Positions 11,622 to 22,621 are shown, numbered from the stretch's first letter. The stretch: DNA of 64,000 nt from Gyromitra esculenta (GCA_038503075.1 JBCAML010000009.1:1674001-1738000); one strand, 5' to 3'. Program-made: numbers and translations. The notes: generated by a model not told the origin, from the sequence alone.

Positions 11622-13051
11622 AGCTGCGGTTGTGCAAGGCAAAGTCTACGGAAAAAACCACAATGAGATATATATACCTGCTGCTGGAAGGCGTTACTAT
11701 GTATTTTGAGCTCCTTTTTGTCTCCGCCTCCATTTTTCCGTGGATCTCTTTTATCCTTGCAAAGGCGACAGTCATTTTCACATATTTTCTTATCTGATCT
11801 TTTCTGTATAGCGTGCAAGATCTTAAATTTGCGGTATGTTTAAATAGATTTTCTCACTATTTTTCCGAAATGATACTATATAAATCTGTCTCGTTCCCCC
11901 CCTCCATCATTTATGTGCATAGTTGGTGAAGGGCGTCGATTATTACAAAGACTAGGATCATAGAGAGGAAGCTGTTGAGCGGGGAATTTAGTCTCTGAAA
12001 GCGCAATTTGGATAGGATGTTTCACCGCGGACTACGGGTTTCCTTCGCACAGCCGAACCTATTGTTATGCAGGGTATTGTTGCTTAACTATATATAGGGG
12101 ATACGACTTTTGAGGGACTCTGCCTAGCTAGGCTCCAGGTTATACAAAGCCGCTTCTCTCGCTTTCCCATTCTTGTTACTAGAAACGAGCAAATGTAGAC
12201 CAATCAAATCTCATTTTGGAATAGGATAGGTGTGTCCCAATCTTGCCAAGTGTGCTAAGCTCCTCCATCACCACTGCTCTTCAAGTAAATCCTGCTAAGG
12301 ACATGCGCTTTCCTTGTGTCAGGGCAATCGAACCCTCAAGAAAGTCCCAGCAAGACGAAGCGAGTACTTCTACGAATCAATTTCCTTGCGATATTATCCT
12401 CTTTTAGCATATAAACTATGGATGGCTATATCACTGACAAAGTACCAATATAGCAAGTGACACTCAAACAATATGTAATATTGAATTCTGGTGTAATATG
12501 ATCATGACGGGTTTTCATTACTTAGGCCGTTTGCGCTCCTACTAGCTGGCTGCTCTTAAGTGAGGGGAGAAAATACTTCTTTAGAATACGAAATATATTA
12601 TCGATCTATCGAGATAGCTCGATTAGATTGTTTAGAGTGGGTTTTCGCTGGGCCACATTCAAATCACCCAACACTTCCCCCCCCAACCAAAAAAAAAAAG
12701 ATCTGCTACCACACATAAAAGCACAAAAGCACAGTAGCACAAATGCGCAAACGCAAATACGATCAAACTAATATCCCAATATTCCAAACCATATTCAATT
12801 CAATTCAATTCAATTCCGTACCTATTCTACTCCAGTGTTGAAACTCCATCTTTACCAAACAAACCGCTTTAGAACGAAAAACAAAACAAAACAATTGTGC
12901 CTCTCCCTCCCAAACAAAAAAGTAATAAAAAAAAAACTCCTATGATGTATATCCTTGTTGAAAGAGATCCCATAAGACCAATAACGAACGAAAAACCGAA
13001 GAAAAAAGATAATCTAAAAGCCGCTTATAGCACACTCGGTCAATCTGAGCA
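11622..13051. other. Intergenic region with simple repeats
   Basis: No gene is visible. It holds a pentanucleotide repeat, (AATTC)n at about 12795..12815, and A-rich runs around 12690 and 12880-12930, downstream of the aminodeoxychorismate synthase gene. Confidence 0.5.
12795..12815. repeat. (ATTCA)n microsatellite
   Basis: Four to five copies of a 5-base unit (ATTCA/AATTC) in a short array in the 3' intergenic region of the aminodeoxychorismate synthase gene. No functional sign beyond the repetition. Confidence 0.7.
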
Positions 13052-15464
13052 CTACCCAATAAATGCCCTCAACGTGCTATCTATAACCTGTATTAGCACC
13101 GGAACTTACAAAAGATGGTGGGGGGGGGCGAGGGGGTGCGAGGGGGTGCGAGGGGGGTTACTTACTTGATTTTGTCTCCATCTCTTCCCACTCATCCTCA
13201 GCTGTGCTCAACGCCGTGATCGCACCGCCCGCACCAATCCTCCATACATCGCAAACTTCTCCATCCACAACCGCCGCCTCCCGATCCCACCGTACCGCGC
13301 TGCGAATAACTACGCTCCAGTCACCAGCACCGCATACACTCCAGTACCCACACACACCTGCATACAACCCTCTCTCCGCGTCCTCGATACGCTGTAAGAT
13401 TTCCACACTACGTTTCTTAGGCGCGCCGGTCATGGAGCCAGGTGGTAGACTACCAGCTAATACGTCGAAGCCGGTTGTTGTGCTAGGGAGGATTCCCTCA
13501 ATGACGCTGACGAGCTGGTAGACACTGCTGTATTCTTCAACGCCCATGAGTTTACGGACTGTGACGGAGTCGCCAGCGAGACGGTGGAGGTCGTGGCGGA
13601 TCAGGTCGACGATCATGAGGTTTTCTGCACGCTCTTTCGGGGTGTTGAGGGTGCGGGTTGCGCTTTCAAGGGTAGTGTGTGGGGTTTTGCGGACGGTGCC
13701 TTTGATGGGGCGGAGTTGGCACACACCGGTGCGGGTCCAGGAGAGGAAGCGTTCAGGGGAGGAGGAGAGGAGGGTTGTGGATCCGAGGCGGAGGTATGCG
13801 GCGTATGGAGCGGGGTTGCGCTGGCGGAGGGAGGTGTAGATGCTCCATGGATGGGGTGTGGTGGAACGGGGTTGGAGGATGAGAGTTTGTGCGGTGATGC
13901 AGAGCTCGTAGGAGTTGCCGGTGGAGAGGTGAGATTGGGCGGCGTGGATCTTGGAGATGTAGCCTTGCTTGTTGGGGGGGCGGATTGTTGGATTGAGTTT
14001 TTTGGGCTTAGTGAGGTTTGGGGATGCGGAGGAGAAGGGTGCGGGGGGGTTAGAGGTTGGGGTTAGAGGTGGCGGGGTAGTGGTTGGGGTAATTGCCATG
14101 TCGTCTTCTTGTTGGAGCTGTCGTTTCATGTCTTCCAGCCAGCCGTGATCTTCCTGCTCACCAAGTAGGGTTTGAATATATACCCGTCCCGTGTGCCCGT
14201 CCACAATGATGCTCCGCTCCACGAATGCCAAACTCACATCTGGCTTCCTCTGCCCTGTAGAGCCCTTCCTTGGTCGTATAGGGACATCTAGTGCAGCCAC
14301 CCCCACCTCGTAATTGAAATACCCCACGAGTCCGCCCCAAAACGGAGATTCTTCCCGCCCATTAACCGCTTTTCGAGAATCCATGAATTTTGCAAGGAAG
14401 CGCCATATGCTGCCTTCATAGGTTTCCCGTAGCTCTACCATCGAGGAAACACTGCTCTTGCCAACATGTGACAAAGTAGCATAGGAATCCCCGACGGAGT
14501 ATTTGATCAACTGTGTCAAACCCGGTGTAAGAACGCCAATGATACTCCACCTCCCTGGCGCAGCTGCAGAGTCCAAAAGCACAAACTCATCACTCCCCTC
14601 AACCCCCAACATCTCGCAAATCCTCCAAACCTCCAAACCCCTCGTCATCAGTGTCTTAGTCCTAACCTCTCTCCTCCTCTCCTCCACACCCCACCCCACC
14701 TCCACCCCTCTACTCCGCTCCCACTCCACCTGGTGCTGCAACAAGCTCCGCTCCACCGGCGGAACCCTCCAAGTACTCGGCAGCTCCACCACCCTCCGCC
14801 CCCGCTGCCAATTCCACTCACAAGCTAGCCTCCAAAAGTTCGCAACAACACTCGCGCCGCCGCCCTCCGTGCACACCGACTCTGGATGGTACTGAACCGC
14901 CCAAAACGGCTTCTCACGATGGCGCACCGCCATCAAGACACTCCCATTCTCGTCCCTTGCCCACGCAAGCGGCACAATCTCGCCCTCGGGGTTCAGCACC
15001 GCGTGGAGAGAATGGTACCGCACAGCCTCGACGTCACCAACGCTCTCGAAGAGCCCGGAGGCGACATGGTCAACGGTGCTGGTGAGGCCGTGCTTGACGA
15101 CGCGGAGACGCTCGATACGGGCGCCGAACGCGAGACAGAGGCTTTGTAGGCCGAGACAGACGCCGAAGACGGGGAGGAGGAGGGATTCGGAGAGGTTCCA
15201 GATGTCGGATACGATGCCTATGTCTTTCTGTTTCTCGGGAGAGCCGGGGCCGGGGCCGATGACGATTGCGTGGAATGATTGGAGGAAGGGGAGGAGGTTG
15301 GAGATGTGCGGGAAGGAGTCGATGTGGATGGTGTGGATGGTGGCAGGGGTGGCGAGGGAGAGGAGGGAGGAGAGGTTGTGCGTGAAGGAGTCGTAGGCGT
15401 CGATCAGGAGGATGCGAGGGGGGTCGTGCGGGGGGCGGGGGGCGGCGGAGGGCATGGTGGTCAT
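13052..15464 (-). CDS. ABZ1: Aminodeoxychorismate synthase (PabA-PabB fusion)
   Basis: Converts chorismate and glutamine to 4-amino-4-deoxychorismate for p-aminobenzoate and folate synthesis. Residues ~17-215 are a class I glutamine amidotransferase with the Cys nucleophile in GVCLGLQS (C103) and the His-Glu pair in QYHPES (H193, E195). The C-terminal half is the chorismate-binding PabB domain: ERFLSW, PIKGT (K588), VDLIRHDLHR and PPGSMTGAPKKRS. Lysine in PIKGT marks aminodeoxychorismate synthase, as against Ala in anthranilate synthase. The large exon 13166..15464 runs to an in-frame stop, but its end carries a perfect donor (AA|GTAAGT). An 85-nt intron leads to a 29-nt last exon (13052..13080) that restores the family C terminus STLRAF. 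Total 775 aa. The intron contains a G/C-rich minisatellite. Confidence 0.95.
13109..13157. repeat. G-rich minisatellite inside the ABZ1 terminal intron
   Basis: On the + strand a run of nine Gs is followed by repeats of a GCGAGGGGGT-like 10-base unit (three copies, the last ending in six Gs). Several G-runs of five or more lie within 50 bases, enough to form a G-quadruplex on the + strand. In the transcript (minus strand) the same stretch is a C-rich tract just after the donor of the last intron. Confidence 0.75.
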
Positions 15465-16721
15465 GCTGCGGGGCGGCGGCGTGGATGGAGACAGGGACGG
15501 GGGAACGATTAAGGTTGGCTACAGCCAATCCGATGTTTGTTGGTCCTCCCTACTCTTTCTAGGTCGATTTCTGCCCTCAATGGCGTGTGGTTCCCACACC
15601 GTTGCGCAATTGCCAACCCTCGATGCTTTGTAGCGAGCCAGGAAAGCAAGGGTTCAGACGAATGTTTTTGTGCCTCGAGCGAGCAAGCAGCAAGCAGGCA
15701 GGCAGGCAAGAGGACTTCCAGCGAGTGAGACCTGCAGTTGGCCTCCAGAGAACGGCCGCACGTGGGTAACAGCGGAACGGAAACAGCCCCACAGGTCCCT
15801 TTCCTTTTTTTTCTTTTTGCAACCGTGCAAAATTTTCTTCTCTAGCCCAGGGAACAGCTTTTGTTTAGGGTTCTGGCATCCCTGCGGTGATCCGGCTACC
15901 ATCGGCCACCGCGACAGCCGGCCATGAATGATTCCCTGGCAGAACGGGTTCACACGCAGAGCCCCGTACCTTATCTCAACTTCAGCGGGGAAACGAGAAA
16001 CAACCTGGTATTGGGGGTCGTGGCGAGAGGTGTTTTTGACAGGACCATGACATCTGCACGAGCTCATCTGGAGGTTTATGTAACCAAGGAATCAGGCTTT
16101 GATCTGATCTGATCCGATCTCTAAATCGGCCGCAGCGATTGGGGCGGAGGGTTTCAGTCAAGCACCTTCTCTGCATCGCCATCCGCGATTTGGCGAGACA
16201 TCAACCCGTTTTAGTTGGATGCCACCACGTATGCCACGTGACCTTGGAAAGCTTATATGCATGGATATAGGGTTAGGGCTAGGGTTCTGGGCAGAGCACA
16301 GGTGAACTGCTCGGGCTGGCCGGAGAATAGCTGAATGGGAGCGAGGCCAGACCAAGAGAGAAACAGTCCCGGAATAATTGACATGTAGTATGGAGCTGAG
16401 GGCCAATGAGTTGGGGGACTTCTGCGCAAGGCCTGTCCCCGCACAATGACTCAAGACTCAAGCCTCAATCTGCAGCGGGATAAAAACCCTCGGAATGCTC
16501 GATGACTGCAGTAAAAGAGAAGAGAGACTGGAACTCTGCAGACCTTCCTCACCGCGATCGTTGGCTGTATATCCCTCCATTTGAGGCCCGCTGCAGTAAT
16601 TCTCGCTTGTTCGGCCGCTGCTTACTAACGCCTCCTTCCTTACTCGTCCTCCCCATATATATCCCCATCCACCCCCTCCCACACACCTCGCTATTCCCAT
16701 CCACTTCCACCCCCCTCTGAG
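15465..16721. other. Divergent promoter region of ABZ1 and the RBR ligase
   Basis: About 1.26 kb between two genes transcribed away from each other. It contains a short GATCT-type repeat near 16099..16120, a telomere-box-like motif at 16267..16284, and a TATA-like ATATATA with a C/T-rich leader just before the ligase start (16654..16720). There is no credible gene. Confidence 0.55.
16267..16284 (+). promoter_or_regulatory. Telo-box-like motif (AACCCTAA type)
   Basis: The sequence reads AGGGTTAGGGCTAGGGTT, two to three telomere-like units, 438 bp upstream of the RBR ligase start codon. Such AACCCTAA boxes occur in promoters of ribosomal and growth-related genes in filamentous ascomycetes. A role here is inference. 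Confidence 0.35.
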
Positions 16722-18526
16722 ATGAATCTCACCTCTGATGACCTCCTCAACTCCCCCGATGAGCGCTCTCAGGAACTCGGCACGATAGCAACAATCTACC
16801 CAGAGCTGGTCTTGTCCTCACCATTCTCTGCCACCATAAGCATTCCCGTCTCGCCCATCTGCCCAGTACCGGTCTCGTTCCACTCCAAAGACACCTTCTT
16901 TCTAATATCTCATCTCCCGCCACTAACACTGCAAATAAACCTCCCCGGAGAATACCCCGACATCTCACCGCCCGAAATCCACATCTCCACGACCCCCTCC
17001 TGGCTCTCCGACACCACGATCACCCGCCTTAAGACAGAGATCATACAGCTCTGGGCCGACCTCGGTCACACCCAGATTGTGTTTACAGCAATCGGCCACC
17101 TCCAACAATCATCCGACAAAGCGTTCGACCTTGCCAGCATATCCCTGTCCTCAAAACTCCAAAAATATATCCTCAACTTCAACACCTCCACCAAGAAATC
17201 CATCTTTGAGAACGGAACTTATGAATGCGGGATCTGTCTAGAACCCAAGAAGGGAACTCGGTGCCATCGTCTCCGCTCTTGCACCCATGTCTTCTGCTTG
17301 CCATGTCTGCGCTCCTATTTCGCCACCATGATCACCGAGGGTCAGGTTTCGGCCGTGGTATGCTCCGACCCTGCGTGTGTCAAGAAGGCCACAAAGCTCA
17401 GTATTGCCGCAGCACTACCGACACCCCCGGACACACCTAAGAAGCGGAGAGGCCATAAGGTCATGCTACCGCCAACCCTACCCCCCGACGAGCTCGAGGA
17501 GATTGGGCTAGACGCGGCACTAGTGAAGCGGTATGTAGAACTGAAGCAAAAAGCAGCGCTCGAGAAGGACCCGGAAACGGTATACTGCCCGCGACAATGG
17601 TGCCAAGCGCCCAGCCGCGAAAGCATAACCACCCTAGACAGTGCAATGGCCGAGAACCACGCAAGCTACTACCTTAGCGACTACGGCAGCGAAGCAGTCG
17701 TCGCCGCCGTCGCCGCCGTCGCCGCCGCCACCGCTACCTCCATCCCAAACACCCCACCACCCGAGGAAGACAAAGACCCTGAAGAACCCATTGACAAGCT
17801 CCAAATCTGCTCCCGCTGCTCCTTCGCCTTCTGCCGCGTCTGCACGAGCGGCTGGCACGGCGACCTAATAATATGTCGTTCCAAAGACGCAGCTCTAACC
17901 GCAGACGAAATCGCCTCAGAGGTGTACCTGAAAGAAAACACTACCCCGTGCCCTACCTGCAACTCTCCCGTCCTCAAGTCACATGGCTGTAACCATATGA
18001 TTTGTAAATGCCAAACCCACTTCTGCTTCCTATGTTCTGCGTATCTGCCACCGAGACAGCCTTATAAACACTTCAATACCGCTGGTAGTACCTGCTATAT
18101 GCGGCTTTGGGAAGGCGAAACTGGGGACGGCGAGCACGCCCGGTAAACTTCCCCTCCCCATTTCTCCTCCTCCCCCAATATTTCAATACCGGTGCTGACA
18201 GAAACAGACTAGTAGGAGAAGGCCGCGTAAACATCCAAGGCGAAGAACTCCCCGAAGACCCCGCCGTCGCCGCCGGCCTAGCAGCAGTAGCCGAAGCCGA
18301 GCGCCTACGACGCGAAGCCGAACGAAACAGAGGACCCTTCGTAGTCGGTGTAGTTGCGGCGCCGCCACCGCCAAGAGCAGCAAGGGTGCGCGTAGCACCG
18401 GCCAGGAGGGTGCGTGGGAGGTTTGCGGATTGGGGAGGAACGGACGAGGAGGAAGATACGGAGGGGGAAGAAAACGGAATGGATTTTGATGATGTGCCGG
18501 ATGAGGTGGGTGTACCGGGTGTTTGA
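16722..18526 (+). CDS. ITT1: RWD domain RBR-type E3 ubiquitin ligase (RNF14/Itt1-like)
   Basis: Predicted RING-between-RING ligase that takes ubiquitin from an E2 onto its own cysteine before passing it to a substrate. Exons 16722..18142 and 18202..18526, with a 59-nt intron (GTAAAC...GACAG), give 581 aa. The RWD domain is at ~10-130. RING1 is at ~169-219 (CGICLEPKKG, CTHVFCLPC, CSDPAC). The IBR is at ~289-379 (YCPRQWCQ ... CSRCSFAFCRVC). RING2 is at ~410-440 (CPTCNSPV, SHGCNHMICKC, HFCFLC) with the catalytic cysteine C423 present. RWD plus RBR is the RNF14/Itt1 layout. The IBR is split by a ~65-residue low-complexity insertion with an Ala/Val tract coded by repeated GCC/GTC triplets. The tail is acidic (DEEEDTEGEEN). 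The CT-rich leader and ATATATA at 16654 suit the start chosen. Confidence 0.9.
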
Positions 18527-18998
18527 ATTATTGTGTGGCTTTGTAGAAATAATGGGTGAAAGATGGGATGTATTTTTTATTTATTTTTTGCTGCATTGCG
18601 GGAGTTTTTTTTTCGTTCTCTTCTCTCTTGGGTAGGTAGTTAGTGGGATTGGATAACAGATGATTCTTTTTTTTTTTTGCATTTTTCATTTTATAAATGG
18701 CTATTTTGCATAGCGCATGTCGGTGGTCCGGGGAGGTGTTTAGATACTTATGGGAGTTGTGAATCCCCACTCACTGTCCCCTTGGGTTTTTATTTCTCCG
18801 GATGGAACAAAAAAAGTTATAGAAGCGTCTTAAACCCCATCTATCAAATCAATCATTACCATGCATAGAAAGAAGCATGCATAGACTATCACTCGCTTTC
18901 TAGCGTATTTATAAAGCCGCATTTACCATAACACAATATGGACGTGTGCTAGTGTACATGTAGTACATAATCCATCTTCATCTCCACATCTGCATCTA

Positions 18999-19111
18999 GG
19001 AAGGATGACCGAGTGGTTAAGGTGTGTGACTCAAGCAAGTCTGCTTTCTTGCTTATAAAGCGAGGTTTCTCATGGGCCTAGCCCGCGGGGGTTCGAATCC
19101 CCCTCCTTTCA
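18999..19111 (+). tRNA. tRNA-Leu (anticodon CAA), with intron
   Basis: Cloverleaf read by eye. The acceptor stem GGAAGGA pairs with TCCTTTC (one G-U), with discriminator A at 19111. The D arm is ACC GAGTGGTTAA GGT. The anticodon stem is TGTGA/TCATG, with loop CT-CAA-G and anticodon at 19032..19034. A 33-nt intron (19036..19068) follows position 37, the canonical site. The class II variable arm is GGGC-CTA-GCCC, and the T arm is GGGGG TTCGAAT CCCCC. The long variable arm plus CAA anticodon give leucine. Fungal tRNA-Leu(CAA) genes usually carry an intron here. A T-rich stretch suitable as a Pol III terminator follows. Confidence 0.93.
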
Positions 19112-19341
19112 GATATCTTTTTGGGGGGATTTTTTTCCCCCCTTTCTTTCTTGTTTTGGGGATGAGGAGGAGAAGGGGGATGGGAGTAGAATAGGATCAG
19201 TAGGGTAATATAGTGTTGGGGGGGTTGCGTTGGTTATTGTTGAAGTGGGTGAGTGGGTGAGTGGATGGGGGGTTGGGTGGGTGGTGTATGAAGGTTTGGT
19301 TTATTATCGTATGTTTTCTCGAAATACGACTTGAACGTGTA

Positions 19342-19487
19342 TTCGGGTCAGGCAAGAAGTTTGGAAATACAAAGGAGATCCCTGAAGGGATATCGATTGG
19401 CTAGAATAACAGAAAGTCAAGAATTGTAAGTTTCCTATTTGCCGCTGGGATCCTCCTTGTATTTCCAAACTTCTTGCCTGACCCGAG
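19342..19487. mobile_element. TA-flanked miniature element, ~43-bp inverted ends
   Basis: The left arm starts TTCGGGTCAGGCAAGAAGTT and continues TGGAAATACAAAGGAGATCCC. The right arm is its inverse with about four differences and ends CCCGAG. TA lies on both sides (19340-19341, 19488-19489). The element is 146 bp with no coding capacity. The terminal CTCG/CGAG of its right end is shared with the elements at 35829, 39386 and 53305. Confidence 0.75.
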
Positions 19488-19991
19488 TACCAAGCTACAG
19501 AAGCTTAGTCTTTGCATGAGCCACAATTTTTTTTTTTCTTTCTTTCTGTGTAGCATTCTCTAACTGGCCGAAGACAAGTGATTAGGTTACACTTCGTGTC
19601 GTACTGGGCTTCGATCGGGGCGTTTTCAGGCCGTATTACGAGAGCACATACAGTCTCTGGTAGAGCAATTGTAGTAAGACGAGGGTAAGCGAACGCCCCC
19701 AGCCAGGGTAGAGAAGCCAATACCACCGCCAAAATATTAATCACTCCGATGGAACCCAGGAGACCAGTGAATGCTAGGTACAGATCCTGAATTGTCACAA
19801 TTCTACAATAGTTCTATCGGAGGCTGTACGGTATGTATTAGTACTTGTGTCTATGCGTATGTCTGTAGATGTTTTTACTTGGTGCACGCACGGCTTTGTA
19901 GAGTATATATGAGCATGAAGAAAATTATTATTTTTGGGGAGGGGATTTCCGGCGATTGGTTATAGTTGACGAGGGCGAGAAGGACTCGGAC

Positions 19992-20133
19992 TCTCATGAC
20001 GTTTTTTTTTTATAAAATGGGCCAGGTCCGTATATCATACAAACTGTCCTGAACCTACTACTACTACCTATTTTATATGGGATGCAGAGGTAGCCTGGTT
20101 TTTTTTTTTTTTAAAAAAAAAAACGTCATGAGA
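19992..20133. mobile_element. Poly-T-ended foldback element
   Basis: Ends are TCTCATGACG followed by a T run, and an A run followed by CGTCATGAGA, giving a perfect 10-bp inverted repeat extended by T/A tracts. The total is 142 bp. There is no TA duplication at the ends, so it belongs to a different class from the other hairpins or is simply a palindrome. No coding capacity. Confidence 0.45.
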
Positions 20134-20721
20134 ATACGAGTTTAGCGTAAATGGGATTTTAGTGCTTTGAGGTTTCCATTTAGCCTACGTACTTGCACAG
20201 GATCTAGTACAAGAGGAGATCCGAGAAAACCGGAATGGGTGACTGATGATTACGAAGACTACAAAAAGCGAGTACCATACAATAAATATAGGTACCCCAC
20301 AAAAGACGTGCTCGTATCGTTTTGATTACTTTTTGGTATGGAAAAAAAACAAAAACAAAGCATAAACAGTAACGATATCGAGAGTCACGTGGGAGTGGTC
20401 ACTTTGTTGAAATCAAAGAGCTGCTTGTTGTATGTGTGACAAAGAATCTCGAAAGTAGAAGGTGCGAATATAATTGTAGGTAAGTGATATGACAGATTGC
20501 TAAACAAGCGCCCATATTATATACCGAGAATGTGCGTGCTACATGATACATGATGAAAAAGCTTAATAAACCACCCTAACCCTCGAGTCTCAATTCCCTA
20601 TAACAACAACCCCCAGACCACTACGTCGTCCTACTCCCCTAAAGCAAACTTATTTCTAAAGATAGATTTATTACGCTGGAATGCTAATTGTATCTATATT
20701 TTTGTTAGAGAGAGGGCAAAC

Positions 20722-21246
20722 TTAATCCCAGAAAACTCCAGACTTACCTTCGGGATACCCTGCTAGAGTAGCATGATCGTTCGCCGCAAGAAGTTTGTTG
20801 ACCGTATCGAAATCTTCAGGGGCAACGGTGATACGTCTCGTATCTCCTTCGAGGGTCGTATACTGGGCTCCAGTGCTCGACGGGCCGTCTTCGGACGGTT
20901 CACGTCTTGTGAGCTTTTTAGATGAATAGAACCAATTCGCACGGTAGAACCAATTCGAGTTGATGCAATAGGTTCCTGATCCGCCTCCGCCACCGTAGGC
21001 TGAGCAAGCGCCAGAGACGTTGGTATAGACTTGACCTTTTGCTCCGCTTGGAACGTTGAAAAATTCGACGGCGTGGTAGGCGGTAGACCCTGTAGAATAG
21101 CAGGTGTTCGCGGGGATGTTATACCAGTAAACATAGCTGCCATCGCAAGTGTAGCTCGAATAGAAGCGAATTTCGACTGCAGCAGATGCTGCTCCAAGGA
21201 GAACGGCTAAAGCCGAAAGTTGGGTAATGAGACTAGAGAAATGCAT
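20722..21246 (-). CDS. Small secreted cysteine-containing protein
   Basis: A 174-aa single-exon protein. Residues 1-23 (MHFSSLITQLSALAVLLGAA...) form a clear signal peptide with predicted cleavage near AASAA|VE. The mature part has four cysteines (YTCDGS, NTCYS, GACSA, TYCIN), enough for two disulfides, many Tyr/Ser/Gly residues and a GGGGGSG linker. A dibasic stretch KKLTRR at ~115-120 could be a Kex2 site separating the Cys-rich part from a Cys-free C-terminal segment. A TATATAAATAAG-like box lies ~100 bp upstream on the minus strand. The type is common among fungal small secreted proteins, including effector candidates. I cannot assign a function, and no toxin or enzyme motif is visible. 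Confidence 0.75.
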   Translation of the reverse strand: MHFSSLITQLSALAVLLGAASAAVEIRFYSSYTCDGSYVYWYNIPANTCYSTGSTAYHAVEFFNVPSGAKGQVYTNVSGACSAYGGGGGSGTYCINSNWFYRANWFYSSKKLTRREPSEDGPSSTGAQYTTLEGDTRRITVAPEDFDTVNKLLAANDHATLAGYPEGKSGVFWD

Positions 21247-22562
21247 TTTGAGGTAAGACTCGGTTCGTCTGGAGAAGGGTTTGAATGGGGTTTGATGTTG
21301 CTGGTGAGGTTGAGATTATAGTCGAAGAAGAGGAGCGTATGGTCTTATTTATATCGTTTTCCTATGAATTGATCTAGGAGTATTTTCACAGCCTATTTTG
21401 ATAATGGGGTATTCAGCAGTTGAACGTAACGCGGAGTAGTAATCGCAGTGCCTGAAGAATTAAGCATTGGGCGGCTTCAAATAGAATATTGGTTACCCAA
21501 AATGTAGACATATAGCCTTAAAACTACCATGGAGAGATTATCTAGCTGTACGTTAGGCGGTACCACAAATCTACGAAGCTATTGCAGACCCGTCGCTAAC
21601 TACGTGCATGTACTCTGCATTACACCTAATGACCCAACCACAAACTTTTTTGGTAGCACACGATAATATACTACAGGTACCATGTACCTGGATTGGTAAA
21701 TTATTCCCGCTGTCGGTTGGATCTAAGATAGCAACCAACATCAGAAGTTTACCATGCTGCATTGTCTTGCGAGTTTTTATTACTAAGTCATTTGTACGCG
21801 CAGCAATGCACCGGATAATCTCCAACCCCCACGCCCGATCAATCATAGATTCTCACTCATCACACAACTAACTCCTCGTCACCCACTTTTGGCCTTTCTC
21901 AATGCCCCCACCCTGATGGCTTTTTCTTGCTTGTTGTTTAGATTTATCACTGTGTAACCTAAAAACAGCTCATGCTTTACACGATTACCGACGGCGTCCT
22001 CCAAAACTTCTCACTGACAAAAGTTCCGTGACGACCACCCCCTGTAGCGAAAACCATTGTTCACACACATATATATAGGTGAAATGATTAATAAATTTCG
22101 CATGATAAGCTTCTGTGTAGACATTTAGCTACTAGCGCTTGAAGTACGTAGAACTTCATGCACATCCTTCGAAGTGTCTTGTATGTATGCAGGTGAACCC
22201 ACTCACCTTCTTCCCGGATATCCTTCATCCGAGTACTGTAAGTTGAAGTGGTCTCCACGCCTCCACGAGTTCAGTCCATCTAGACTCGGCCGTTTGAGAT
22301 TCTCCGCGAAATAGAGCACCAGATAGTTATGGCTAATAGAAGAATCGGATGTTGCCTCTGGAATGCTTGAGATACACTGTCTATCACCCTAAGTCTCGTC
22401 TTTCTCTAGAAAGGGTAGTACTCCAGTCGGAATTCCGGTAACCGCACTTTACAAGCTTGGAAGCCAAGAGATGCGTGCCGAAGAGCCGTAGACTGATCCA
22501 AGCGAAAGAAACGTTCAGGGTACCATGCTTCCGATAGGTTTGTGTGCAGGGTGCCGCAATTA

Positions 22563-22621
22563 CAGTGGTTCACGGGATGACCCCCTGCTCGCCATCAGAC
22601 AAGATTCGTCGTGAACCACTG
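22563..22621. mobile_element. Tiny (59-bp) TA-flanked foldback
   Basis: A perfect 12-bp inverted repeat, CAGTGGTTCACG and CGTGAACCACTG, encloses only 35 bp. TA is directly outside each end (22561-22562, 22622-22623). The CAG...CTG ends with TA duplication match the Tc1/mariner convention. It could be a deletion remnant of a longer element. Confidence 0.6.

Larger units (their letters stand above)
19112..20721. other. Intergenic region with two hairpin elements
   Basis: Between the tRNA and the secreted-protein gene. It carries the foldback elements 19342..19487 and 19992..20133. A 97-codon frame on the minus strand (19505..19798) encodes a hydrophobic stretch then a Cys/Lys-rich end. It starts right beside one element and I have no other evidence that it is a gene. 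Confidence 0.5.

Noticed and set aside
12310..12340. TTCGATT-like T-arm on the minus strand near GGGCAATCGAACCCT
   Set aside because: The flanking stems do not pair as a 5-bp T stem, and no acceptor stem, D arm or anticodon arm is found nearby.
13584..14066. 160-codon Gly-rich frame on the + strand
   Set aside because: Antisense shadow of the aminodeoxychorismate synthase gene, whose codon bias opens frames on the other strand.
15070..15528. 152-codon His/Pro-rich frame on the minus strand
   Set aside because: Out-of-frame shadow of the N-terminal part of ABZ1, repetitive because the underlying codons are C-rich.
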